Positions 35,916 through 47,100 of a stretch of 64,000 nucleotides of DNA are shown here, in pieces (within the stretch, counting starts at the first letter, position 1; every line of letters starts with the position of its first letter). A model generated the notes under the pieces. The model was not told the origin of the DNA, did not search any database, and worked only from the letters and a program-made list of their open reading frames with translations. This DNA is from Kribbella sp. NBC_00382 (lineage in GTDB: Bacteria > Actinomycetota > Actinomycetes > Propionibacteriales > Kribbellaceae): contig NZ_CP107954.1 in the NCBI RefSeq assembly GCF_036067295.1, forward strand, positions 2,728,001 through 2,792,000, in the 5' to 3' direction. The translations under genes were made by a program, and so were the position numbers.

Positions 35916-36647
35916 ATGCTGAGTGCGAGTGCGAGACGGTTGCAGGCGTACGAACGGCGGTCGGCCTGGATCTTGACGGCTGCCGCCGTGTTCTTCCTGG
36001 CGGTGTACGCGTGGCCGATCCTCCAACCCGGTCTGCCTTCCGGGCTGGTGCGGGCTTGCTCGGTCGCGAACCTCACCATCTGGATCGCCTTCGGCCTCGA
36101 CTACCTGGTACGTCTCACCCTTGCGCCCAGGAAACGACGGTTTGTTCGGAGCCATCTCTTGGACCTGGTGGTGCTGGTCCTTCCGTTGCTGCGTCCGTTG
36201 CGAGCGCTGCGGGTTGTGACAGCTCTCGCGCGGTTGAACCGGACGTCGGTCTCGGTCCGCGGGCGTACTACGGCGTACGTCGTCGGCGCTGTCATCCTGC
36301 TCGGGTTCGTCTCGGCGCTCGCGGTACTCGACGCCGAGCGGGAGGTCGCCGGTGCCAACATCACCTCGTTCGGAGACGCGATCTGGTGGGCCGCCACCAC
36401 GATTACCACGGTCGGCTACGGCGACCAGTTCCCCACGACGGCCGAAGGCCGCTCCGTCGGTGTCGGCCTGATGATCGGCGGCATCGCCCTCGCCGGCACC
36501 ATCACTGCCGCCCTCGCCTCATGGTTCGTCGAACAGATCAACACAGCCGAACAAGCCGAAACCACCACCCGAGACGAACAACTAACCACCCTGCTAGCCG
36601 AAGTCCAAGCCCTCCGAGTCCAACTCAGTCATCGCCCACAGGCCTGA
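35916..36647 (+). CDS. Voltage-gated-type potassium channel protein
   Basis: A 243-residue membrane protein from ATG 35916. It has a Kv-like layout: helices S1-S3, an S4-like segment with regularly spaced arginines (RPLRALRVVTALARLNR), then a pore with the selectivity filter TTVGYGD at 164-170 between two long helices (AYVVGAVILLGFVSALAVL and GVGLMIGGIALAGTITAAL). A short C-terminal coiled coil (about 205-243) probably tetramerises the channel. It should conduct K+. Its position between EccC and the WXG100-like genes may be accidental, since the intergenic gap of 78 bp gives it an independent start. Confidence 0.92.
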   Translation: MLSASARRLQAYERRSAWILTAAAVFFLAVYAWPILQPGLPSGLVRACSVANLTIWIAFGLDYLVRLTLAPRKRRFVRSHLLDLVVLVLPLLRPLRALRVVTALARLNRTSVSVRGRTTAYVVGAVILLGFVSALAVLDAEREVAGANITSFGDAIWWAATTITTVGYGDQFPTTAEGRSVGVGLMIGGIALAGTITAALASWFVEQINTAEQAETTTRDEQLTTLLAEVQALRVQLSHRPQA

Positions 36648-36709
36648 CCTTGATCGCCGAGCCAAGCGGCTCAGCCGACCTTTTGCCTTTCCTGTGGGCT
36701 CTGGGCGTG

Positions 36710-36743
36710 CGAAGGGCCCCAGGTTGTTGCCTGGGGCCCTTCG
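36710..36743. terminator. Bidirectional hairpin terminator
   Basis: A 14-bp perfect stem (36710-36723 and 36730-36743, GAAGGGCCCCAGG core) with the loop TTGTTG lies between the convergent K+ channel and WXG100-like genes. There is no U tract, as is common for actinobacterial I-type terminators. Confidence 0.8.
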
Positions 36744-36759
36744 AGGTGGTGCGGGGGGA

Positions 36760-37068
36760 CTACTTCGACTGGTTGAGGCTGGCGCTGATGCCTTGGTCGA
36801 ATTGTTCGGCGTTTTCCTTGATGGACTTGAACATGTCGGAGAAGTCCTGGATGCCCTTGACCGCTGCCTTGAGGCTGGTGTCGAAGTTGTTGTAGGTGTT
36901 GCGGATGACCTCGCTGGACTGCTTGAAGACCATTCCGTCGTCGACCAGGGTGTTCACCCGGGTGCGCAGGTTCTCGATCATCGGGGAGATCTGGTCGTGC
37001 GCGTTCGTCATCAGGTTGCAGACCTCGACGATCTTGCCGTAGTCGAGGTTGATGCCGTCGTAGGCCAT
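36760..37068 (-). CDS. WXG100-like small helical protein (no WxG motif)
   Basis: A 102-residue, fully helical protein that fits the size and helix-turn-helix hairpin of the WXG100/ESAT-6 family: long helix (DYGKIVEVCNLMTNAHDQISPMIENLRTRVNTLV), short turn, long helix (SEVIRNTYNNFDTSLKAAVKGIQDFSDMFKSIKENAEQF). The turn reads DDGMVFKQSS where the WxG signature would be, so the motif is missing or replaced. No signal peptide, as expected for type VII substrates. It heads the minus-strand pair divergent from the giant ADP-ribosyltransferase gene and probably is exported or acts as its chaperone. Confidence 0.8.
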   Translation of the reverse strand: MAYDGINLDYGKIVEVCNLMTNAHDQISPMIENLRTRVNTLVDDGMVFKQSSEVIRNTYNNFDTSLKAAVKGIQDFSDMFKSIKENAEQFDQGISASLNQSK

Positions 37069-37115
37069 GGCGGGTGCTCACTTTCTGGGTTGGGGTGAAC
37101 GGGTACTGCGAACAG

Positions 37116-38027
37116 TCAGAAGCCGCCCGTGTAGGTGTAGTCCTCTTCCGGCGGCTTGTTGTCCTCGATGCTTTCGGGGGTCTCCACCCAGGGCTGGCTA
37201 GTACCGCGCCAGTCATCGGGGGTCCTGGTGAAGACGTGCTTGGTACCGTCCGAATTCGTCACCGTCTGGGTGCCACTGCCGTCCTTGTTCAGGTCGGTCG
37301 TGGTGGTGTCCACCTTGCCGTCAGTGTCGGTGCTGCTGGAACTGCTGTGCGAGCCGTTCGGCTTGCCGTCCGCGTCGACATGGATCTGGGTGTCGTTGTG
37401 CACGGTGCTGCCGTCGGGGTAGGTGGAGTCGGTGACGATGTGGTTGCGGTTGTCGCCGTACGTCGTCGTCGAGGTGTACGTCTTGCCGTCGTAGGTGACG
37501 GTGGTCTCCTCCTTGATGACGTTGCCCTTGTCATCGAGGGTGAGGTGGGTGTGGATGTTGCCCCGGTCCGTGACGATGGTCTGGTCCAGCGGCGCCTGGC
37601 CGGGATCGGTGGCCGAGCAGAATTCGGGCTGTTTGTCCCCGACGCACTCGTCCAGGTGGGACTGCTTGTGGTCCCACTGGTCCTTGTTCCGCTGCCAGTT
37701 CGAGAGCGCCAGGCTGCTGTTCGTCGCGTTCATGCCCTGGGCGATCTCGGCGTCGAACTGCAGGAACGCCTCGCCGACCGAGCCGAACGAGTCGCCCAGC
37801 TTGGTCAGGCCGTCCTTGGCCTTGCCCATCGTGTACGACGCGTTGGAGTGCAGCGTGTAGACGGCGTAGGAGATGTCGCTGCTGCCCAGGATGGAGTCGT
37901 CGGTGCCGTCGCCCAGGTTCTGGAAGACCTCGTTGTCCATCGACGGGATCAACTCGTCGGCCAGCTGATGCAGATCGCGCTTGGCGTCGTTCAGCAGGTT
38001 GTAGTTCATCTTCAGTTTGTCCGGCAC
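37116..38027 (-). CDS. WXG100-like protein with an extracellular repeat-rich C terminus
   Basis: I chose the GTG at 38027 (VPDKLKMNYNLL) because GGAGG lies six bases upstream. The 303-residue protein has a helical N-terminal half (about 1-130) of the ESX substrate type, with SNWQRNKDQW near its end. After two cysteines (DECVG and EFCSA, a likely disulphide outside the cell) the C-terminal half becomes Thr/Asp/Gly-rich beta repeats such as TYGDNRNHIVTDSTYPDGST and SDGTKHVFTRTPDDW, similar in feel to YD/RHS strands. I infer a secreted or surface partner of the giant protein; function unknown. It is encoded 47 bp upstream of the 102-residue protein. Confidence 0.72.
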   Translation of the reverse strand: MPDKLKMNYNLLNDAKRDLHQLADELIPSMDNEVFQNLGDGTDDSILGSSDISYAVYTLHSNASYTMGKAKDGLTKLGDSFGSVGEAFLQFDAEIAQGMNATNSSLALSNWQRNKDQWDHKQSHLDECVGDKQPEFCSATDPGQAPLDQTIVTDRGNIHTHLTLDDKGNVIKEETTVTYDGKTYTSTTTYGDNRNHIVTDSTYPDGSTVHNDTQIHVDADGKPNGSHSSSSSTDTDGKVDTTTTDLNKDGSGTQTVTNSDGTKHVFTRTPDDWRGTSQPWVETPESIEDNKPPEEDYTYTGGF

Positions 38028-38083
38028 CGGGCACCTCCGCTGTCCAAACGGTTCCACCCAGTCCACGTGGCGGCCCGCGATCG

Positions 38084-38117
38084 GGTTCAGAAATAGTTTT
38101 CGGCCCGGATCTGAACC
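38084..38117. promoter_or_regulatory. Inverted repeat in the divergent WXG100-giant promoter
   Basis: GGTTCAG (38084-38090) and CTGAACC (38111-38117) form a 7-bp inverted repeat around an AT-rich centre (AAATAGTTTT) in the 152-bp divergent gap. It could bind a dimeric regulator that co-controls both directions. A match to a known sigma box is not apparent. Confidence 0.4.
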
Positions 38118-38179
38118 TCGGAGCGCTCTCAGGCGTGGACTTTCCGGAGGGACCAGTGTCGGCGTGAGGGAGGGTTCGG

Positions 38180-41100
38180 ATGCCGCGGCCAGGTGACTGG
38201 GATGCGATCGGTCTGGGGGGCGACCCCACGCCGGGCGACCCCGAGAAGATCAAGGCGCTGGCGGACGGCTTCCAGAAGATGGGCGGCAAGGCGCGGGAGA
38301 TCATCACCGCGATCGAGGCCGTGATGAACAAGAACGACGACTCCGTGTTCGTCGGTGACACCGCCGACGCGCTCCGCGGCAAGGTGGACGGCCGGCTGCG
38401 CGGGCACGTCGAGAGCGTCGCCTCCGCCTTCGAGTCGTCGGCCACCGCGCTGCGCGAGTGGAGCGCGGTGGTGGTCGAGCAGCAGTCGAAGGCCGATGCC
38501 GCGCTGAACGCCGGCCGGGGGCTGGCCGAGGACGACCCGGACCGGGAGACCCACAAGAACACCGCCAAGTCGGCCGGTGACTACCAGTCCGAGCAGGCGT
38601 CCAGCTACGCCGGCCGGATCAACGGTGTCTCGGACATCAAGATGCCGATCTCGGACTGCGAGGTGTTCTGGGAGGCGTTCAAGTGGCTGGCGATCATCCT
38701 GATCATCCCGGCGCTGATCTTCGGCGGCCCGATCGCGCTGATCGCGCTGGGCGTGAACCTGGCCCTGTTCATCAAGACCATCGTCGACGTCGCCAAGGGT
38801 GACGCGAGCTTCCTGGACCTGTTCCTGGCCGGTCTCGGCCTGATCGCGCCGACCACCAAGGCGCTGCCGATCTTCAGCATCGTGAAGGCGATCGGCAAGG
38901 GCATCGGCGCGGGCGTGAAGGGCATCGCCCAGACCTTCAAGAACGTCTTCAGCAAGGACTTCCTGTTCAACGGCCTGCTGGCCGGGCTGAAGAGCATGCC
39001 GATGCTGGCCAACATCGCGATCAAGGAGACCGGCCTCTTCGTCGTCAAGAACATCCGGAACTTCCCGATCAACGCCGCGAACTTCGGCAACAACTTCGGC
39101 AAGATCGCGCTGAACGGGATCAAGAACCTCGGTACCGGCTTCGCCAACCTGCCGTCGACCCTGTTCCGCGGGCTGGCGAACGTCGGCAAGGGCTTCGCCA
39201 ACGGCCTCGGGACCACCTTCAAGTTCGTCCAGGCGCACTTCGGCAACCTGCAGTGGACCCGGATCTTCCTGCCGGTGGCCGCGGACGAGATCCGCGCCTT
39301 CCGGCTGGCCGGGATGACGGACTTCGGCGCCTTCACCCAGGCCCTGAAGGTCGGCGTGATCGGCCGTGGCCTCCAGGGCAAGAACGTCTTCGGGATGCCG
39401 ATGACGAGCGCGATCGGCAAGTCGATCGCCGGGATCCCGATCGAGACCACCGGCGGCGCGCTCGGCGGCAAGACCAACTTCCTGCACACGATGATGAACC
39501 CGCCCGAGATGATCCCGCTCAACATCAAGGGCCTCGGTGAGGTGTCCGGCGCCGGGTTCAACGCGGGGCACGTGAGCATCGCCATCGACGACATCCCGAC
39601 CGGCAACTTCGCCCCGGTCAGGGGCGGCGACCTGGGCGTCAGCGTGCACACCCCGACCGTCACCACGCCGACCGGCATCCACATCCCGGCCAACGCGGGC
39701 ACGAACATGCCGGTCGTCCCCAGCAGCTCGATCATCCCGTCGGCCCACGTCGGCGCCCCGCAGATGCCGTCCAACGTCGTCGCGAACCTGACCCAGCCCG
39801 CCGTCGGTACGCCGGTGCTGCCGATCCACGTCGCCACCGGCGCGACCCCGCCCTCGGTGCACGTGAACACAAACCTGGGCGCCAACGGCGTCGTCGCCAA
39901 CATCCCGTCGCCGCACGTCGGCACCCCGGAGTTCGGCAACTCGCTGCACATGAACAACGTGAACGTGCAGTCGCCCGGCCTGAACAACATCGGCTCGCTG
40001 CACGTCCCGACCCCGAACGCGAACTCGGCCGGCCTGAGCGACCTGGCCGGCTCCGCGATCCGCAACAACGCCCCCACCGTCTCGCCGCACTTCGGTACGT
40101 CGATCGGCGAAGGCGCGGCCCACGGCTTCCAGACCAACCACTTCAAGCTCAGCATCGACGAGGTCCTCAACGCCCCGAGCCCGGCGAACTTCAACGGCCT
40201 GCACGCGCTGAACCCGCCGGCCGTCGACCGGATCAACGCCGCCCTCGACCTGGTGCACAACCCCGGCGCGACGACCCAGGGCGTCACCCCGCCGTCGATC
40301 CACACCGCCAAGCCGGCCGGTACCGACGTCAACGTCAACGTCCACCTGAACGGCGGCGCCGACTTCAAGCCCCCTGCGCCCGTGACGATCAAGGTCGACA
40401 ACCCCGGCCTGGCCGGCGCTCAGAACGCCCCGACCGTCCCGTCGGTGAACGTCCAGCCGATCAACCTGCCGAGCCGCGCCGCCGACCTGCACATCCAGCC
40501 GGCCACCGCGCACAACGCCGGCCAAGGCACGACGCTGCCGAGTACGAACCTCCCGGGCAACGTCGGCGTACCGGGCCACGGCCTGGACGCCAAGGCCGCG
40601 ATGCCCGAGACCCAACTCGTCCCGCTGCACCCGCAGCCCGCGCCGGCAGTACACAGCAACCCGGGCGTCAACACCCCCGGCTTCAACGGCTTCGACAACG
40701 CAGCCCTGCACAACCCGGGTATGCACAACCCCGGCGGCGTGCACGACCCCGGCTACTCGCTGGCCAAGGGCGCCGACATCGGCAACTCGGGCCACGGCAC
40801 GAACACGATCGCGAGCCGCTCCGAGATCCAGCTGCACGGCCTGACCGACCGCCCCGGCGCCTACGTCAAGATCGAGCGGACCGAAGGGGGGATGAGCAGC
40901 TACAACCTGTACGGCGGCGGCCCCGACGGCCGGATGGACGTACTTGCTCAAGGCAACCTTCGGTTCACCGACACGGCGACCGGCCAGACCACCCGGTTCG
41001 ACAGCGGCGGCATCGTGATCGACCAGGGCCTGCGGCTGACCAAGACCGACGGCGTACTGCGGCCGACCGACCAGATCGTCGTCACCAAGGGCGGCGAGTT

Positions 41101-44100
41101 CCGGGCCACCAGCCTGGCCGGCGACGTGATGCCGGACCTCAAGATCAGCAAGCTCGACAACGGCGGCGTCCAGCTGATCGACGAGAAGGGCCTGACGTTC
41201 CACTACAACGCCCAGGGCAAGCTGGAGAACCAGCCGCTGAGCGCCGCCTGGGACAAGGATCTGGCCGCCAAGGCCGGCGTGTTCCGCCAGCCCGGCGACA
41301 CCGACGCGATGGTCAACGCGAAGATGGCCGACTTCGGCCAGGTCCAGCGGGCCCAGTCGCACTTCGACAACGCGCTCGACAACGTCGCGGTGCACGGCGA
41401 GCGGCTGGACGGGCCGTCGACCGGACCGGCGGTCGGCGACCAGGTGCACATCGACCTGCGGGCGGCCGAGAACGATCTGGCCAACGCCAAGGCGAGCTTC
41501 GAGGGCAAGCACGGGCTCAGCGTCGACAACCTGCAGCAGCAGCTCGACAAGCTGACGATCGACTCGCTCAAAGAGCGGCCACGGCTGCTCGGCGGGGTCA
41601 GCCGCAGCTTCGACCTGCCGAACGGCAACGGGATGAAGTTCGAGCTGAACGGCACCCAGATCAGCTTCACCGGACCGAAGGCCGACGCGTTCAGCAGCAC
41701 GCTGAACGGCAGGACGCTGACCATCACGGAGACCGGTGGGGCGGGCCAGGCCGCGCACACCTGGACGTACTCGCTCGGCTTCGGTGGCCGGGCGAACCAG
41801 ATCGGCGAGTCGTTCCCGCTGAACGGCGGCCTGTTCGACGGTCAGCCGATCAACCTGCAGGGCGCGATGGGCCAGTTCGACAAGGCGCTGGTGACCGATC
41901 TGCGCGGCAACCACCTGCCGGTGAAGTTCACCGACGACGGGCTGATCGTGCCGTCGCCGCAGGGCCCGCTGGTGTACGACAAGGCCGGCAGCTTCCACGG
42001 GCTCGGACCGTCGACCGGGCACGACCTGCCCAAGCCGGCCCCGCCGAGCCACCTGACCGGCGATGACCTGATCCGCTGGAACGCGCAGGCCGACATCTCC
42101 CGGACGCACCTCACGGTGGCGGCCGGGGACAACGACCTCAACCTGTTCATGAAGGGCGTCGCGGGCGGCTCGTACACCTCGAAGAAGGGCTTCGACGGGT
42201 ACGTCAACCCGTCGGCGCTGCGCGACGGCAGCCTGGTCGGCAAGGTGCACAACTTCGAGAACTTCGCCAAGGAGCTGGCCTTCAAGGGCCCCGAGGACAA
42301 CCTCACCGTGTACCGCGGGGTGTCGATGGACCCGGCCAGCGCGCAGGCCGGCAAGTTCACCGAGCGGCTGCCGATCTCCACCTCGAACACGATGAAGTTC
42401 CAGGACGAGTGGGCCAAGAACGGCGTCAACACCAACCGGGTCGTCTTCGAGATCGACGTACCGGCCGGGCACAGCAAGCTGTCGATGGCCTACCCGGACG
42501 GCTACCAAGCAGTGAAGGGCGACGCGCCGGAGATCAACGCCAGCCAGTTCGAGGTGACGCTGTCGCCGACGACGCTGGTCCGGACCGGCCCGAACCGGAC
42601 GCTGGACAACGGGATGACGGTCATCCCGGTCAAGGCCGAGCAGATCCCGCCGTCGATGTACGAGTCGGTGATCACCGCCAAGTGGCCGGGGCTGTCCTCG
42701 GAGACCGCGTTCGGCGACTTCGTGAAGTCCTTCGAGCTCAACGCCCTCAAGCAGTTCCCGGACCTGGAGAACGTCACCTCGAAGGCGGTCCAGAGCACCG
42801 ACGGGCTGACCCACACCGTCACGGTCAGCAAGCCGGGCTTCGAGGGCCACGACCTGACCATCACCGTGATGCGCGACCCGAAGGCCGACTCGGTCCGGGT
42901 CACCATCGCCTCCGACGGTGCGAACAAGTTCGACCAGACCTGGAGCAAGACCGACTTCAGCAACATCGCCACCGACCTGCGCGGCGGCGTCCTGCACAAC
43001 AACGAGAAGTTCAGCAGCTTCCCGAAGCCGTGGGCCTGGGAGAAGGCGACGCCGTTCCGCGCCGACGGGCTCAGCGAGGCCCAGGTCCTGCAGCGGATGG
43101 ACGACTGGGCCGGGGTCGAGAAGGCGCAGATCGAGCTCGACTCGATCAAGCGGGACTTCGGGCCGCAGACCGGCCGAGTCGACGGCTCGTCGAACGCGCC
43201 GTCCGTCGGCGACCAGGCGAAGCTGGAGATCCACCTCGCCGAGCAGCAGCTGGCCGAGGCGAAGGCCACCTTCACCCAGCTGCACAACCTGGACGCGAAC
43301 GCGACGGCCGACTGGCTGGCCGCGCTCAAGCAGTCCGACCTCAAGCTCAACCCCGGCCTGCTGGGCGCCAGCGGCCGACCGGGCCGGGGCATCGACCTGC
43401 CGGGCGCGGATGGCGTACAACTCGTCCGCGACGGCCGGAACTTCAAGCTGGCCGGAGACAGCGCGGATCAGTTCCAGCTGCAGACCGGTGCCGATGGCAA
43501 CATGCTGATCCAGAAGCTCGGCGACGGTGGCGACGTCCTGCATTCGTGGACGATGCGGCCGGGCTTCCGGCCGAGTGTGATCGCCGAGACGCTGACGCTC
43601 GGCGACGGGCCGCTGGCGGGCAAGTTCCTCGACCTGCAAGGGACCGCGGGCAAGCTCGACGGGGTCATCGACGACGTCCGCGGCGGTATGCCGGTCAAGG
43701 CGGAAGGCGACGGTATCGTCGTCGCCGCACCGGGTGGCGTGTTCAGGTACGACCGCGACGGCTTCTTCCAGGGCCCGGGCGCGCATCCGGGCAACGACCT
43801 CGGTACGCCGGTACCACCCCCGCACCTGAGCGGTGAGGACGCGACCCGCTGGACCGCGCAGGCCGACCTCTCCCGCACGCATCTCGGCGAAGCGATGACG
43901 AACAAGCCGGTCGAGAACCTGATGAAGGACGTCGCCGGCGGCAGCTTCACCTCCAAGAAGGGCTACGGCGGCTTCGTCAACCCGACGGCGCTCGAGGACG
44001 GCACGCTGCTCGGCAAGATGCAGAACTTCCACACCGTCACCCAGGACCTGCTCACCAAGGGCCCGGCCGACAACATCACCCTGTACCGCGGGGTGTCGAT

Positions 44101-47100
44101 GGATCCCGCCGCGGCGAAGGCGAACGAGTTCACCGAGCGGCTGCCGATCTCCACGTCGAGCTCGGTGAAGTTCCAGGACGAGTGGGCCAAGAACGGTGTC
44201 AACAGCAACCGGGTCGTCTTCGAGATCGACGTACCGCCCGCGCACAACAAGCTGTCGATGTCGTACCCGGAGGGGTACAAGCCGGGCGCCGGCGAGGCGA
44301 AGGCGTGGAACCAGGACCAGTTCGAGGTGACGCTGGCGCCGACCACGTTCGTCCGGACCGGGCCGAACCGGACGCTGGACAACGGGATCACGGTGATCCC
44401 GGTCAAGGCCGAGATGATCCCACCGTCGGCGTACAACGACGTGATCAACCAGAAGTGGGGTGGGCTGGACTCCGCGACGGCGTTCAACGACTTCGCCAAG
44501 TCGTTCGAGCTCACCGCGCTGCGGCAGTTCCCCGACCTGGAGAGCGTGACCTCGAAGTCGGTACTCAGCGGCGACGGGATGATCAACAAGATCACCGTCA
44601 GCAAGCCGGGCTTCGAGGGCCACGACATGCACATCACGGTGACCCGCGACGTCGACGCCGACTCGGTCCGGGTGACTGTCGACGTGGACGGCGCGACCAA
44701 GTTCGACAAGAACTGGAGCGGGCAGCAGTTCTCCAACCTGGCAACGGATCTGCGCGGCGGCGTACTGCACAACAACGAGCAGTTCACCAACCTGCCGCAG
44801 CCGGCTGTCTGGAAGGCGGGCGACGAGCTGGGCGGTTCGGTGCACCTCGACGTCAAGGGCAAGGGCAAAGCCCTCGGCCTGGAAGACGCCTGGGCGAAGG
44901 ACCTGGCCAACAAGATGGACGTCTTCCGGCGTCCCGGTGACAGCGACGCGATCGTCACCTCCAGGATGGAGGACTTCCGGCAGGTCCAGCAGGCCCAGCT
45001 CAACGTCAAGCACGCGACGGCCGACCTGGCCGAGCACGGGCACCGGTTCGACGGAACCTCTACCGATCTGCCGGTCGGCATCCAGATGCGGATCCAGCTC
45101 GGCCAGGCCGAGGCGGACCTGAAGTCGGTCACCACCTCCTTCCAGGCCAAGCACGGCATGCAAGTGGACACTCTCAACCAGCAGCTCGACGACCTGCTGC
45201 AGACCTCGCTGAAGGAACGGCCCGGCCTGCGGGCCGGTGCGCCGAGCCAGTTCCCGGTGCCTGAGGGCGGGGCGATGTTCAAGCTCGACGGCTCGTCGGT
45301 CTCCTTCACCGGAGCGAAGGCGGACGCGTTCGAGGGCGTTCTGGACGGCCGGGCGCTGAAGATCATCGAGACGAACGCCGACGGGGCCGTCGTCCGGACG
45401 CTGGACTACGAGCTCAACGCGCGGAACTGGCCGATCCTGAAGTCCGACGAGCTGACCCTCAACGGCGGCGATCTCAGCGGCCAGAAGCTGCACACCGGGA
45501 TCGACACCGGCCGGCCGTCCGGCGGTTCGGTGATCGATGTCCATGGCAACGAAATGCCGGTCCGGTACTACCAGGACAACTTCCAGATCCCGTCCTCGAG
45601 CGGCGCGATGGTCTACGACCGCGGCGGAAACTTCCTGCATGTCGACTCGGGTCTGAACTCCAAGATGGGCGAGGCGATCCCGCCGGCCCACCTGACCAGC
45701 GAGACCGACGTCGCGCACTGGAAGGCGCAGGCGGACCTCTCCCGCACGCACCTGACCGCCGCCGCGAAGTACGACCATGTCAGCGACATGATGACGAAGA
45801 TCCGCGAGGGCGCCTTCACGTCGAAGAAGGGCTTCGACGGGTACATCGATCCCGCGGTGCTGAGCAAGAACCTGACCAACGACGTGCACACCTTCAACGA
45901 GGTGGCCAAGGACGTCCTCTTCGACGGGCCGGTCGCGGAGACCAGGGTGTACCGCGGGGTGGCGATGGACGCGGCCAGCGCGGACGCCAAGGTGTTCACC
46001 GAGCGGCTGCCGTTGTCGACGTCGAGCAACTGGGACTTCCAGAAGACCTGGGCCAAGGACGCCGACCTGAGCAAGCGGGTCGTGTTCCAGATCGACGTAC
46101 CGCCGGGCCACGGCAAGCTCTCGATGTCGTACCCCGAGGGCTACCGGCCGGGTGCCGGTGAGGCGAAGGCGTGGAACCAGGGGCAGTTCGAGGTGACCTT
46201 GTCGCCGGCCTTCCTGGAGCGGACCGGGGACAACTTCATGAAGGACGGGATGACGGTCATCCCGGTCCGCGCGAAGCAGATCCCGGACGGCCAGCTCGAC
46301 GGCCTGATCAGCCAGAAGTGGCCGGGGATGTCGTCGGAGTCGGCGTTCCGCGACTTCACCCGCGGCCTGGACCAGGCGAACCTGCAGAAGTTCCCGGGCA
46401 TGGCCGACGTCACCTCGACATCGAAGACGACCGACGGCCTGATCCACGAGATCGTCGTGAGCAAGCCGGGTGCGGCCGGGCACGACCTGACCATCAAGGT
46501 CACCCGGGACGTGGATGCCGACTCGGTCCGCGTCACCGCGACGGCCGACGGCAAGACGAGCTTCGACCACACCTGGAGCCAGCAGCAGTTCACCAACATC
46601 GCGACCGACCTGAAGGCCGGCACGCTGCACGACAACGACCTGTTCGTCAGCATGTCGAAGCCGGCCCAGTGGAACAAGCAGCCGTTCAGCCCGCAGTGGG
46701 ACGCCGATCTGGCGGCCCGGGCGGACGTGTTCCGCAAGGCAGGTGACAGCGACGCCCTGGTCGACGCCAAGATGGAGGACTTCTCCCGGTTCCAGCAGAG
46801 CGAGCTGAACCTCAAGCACGCCGTGGAGAACGTCGAGCTGCACGGCGCCCGGCCGGACGGACCGTCGACCGGCGGGATCTCGGTCGGCGACCAGGTGCGG
46901 ATGGATCTGGACGCGGCCCAGGCCGATCTGGACACCGCGAAGATCGGCTTCAAGCGCAAGTACGAGATGGACCCCGACCAGCTGAAGACCGACCTGGGCG
47001 GCGTGGTGAAGCGGCCGAGAGGGCCCGGCGCCGGCCGGTCGTTCGAAGTACCGGGCGGTGGGGTCTCGTACCAGGTCGAGAACGGCACGGTTCAGTTCAC

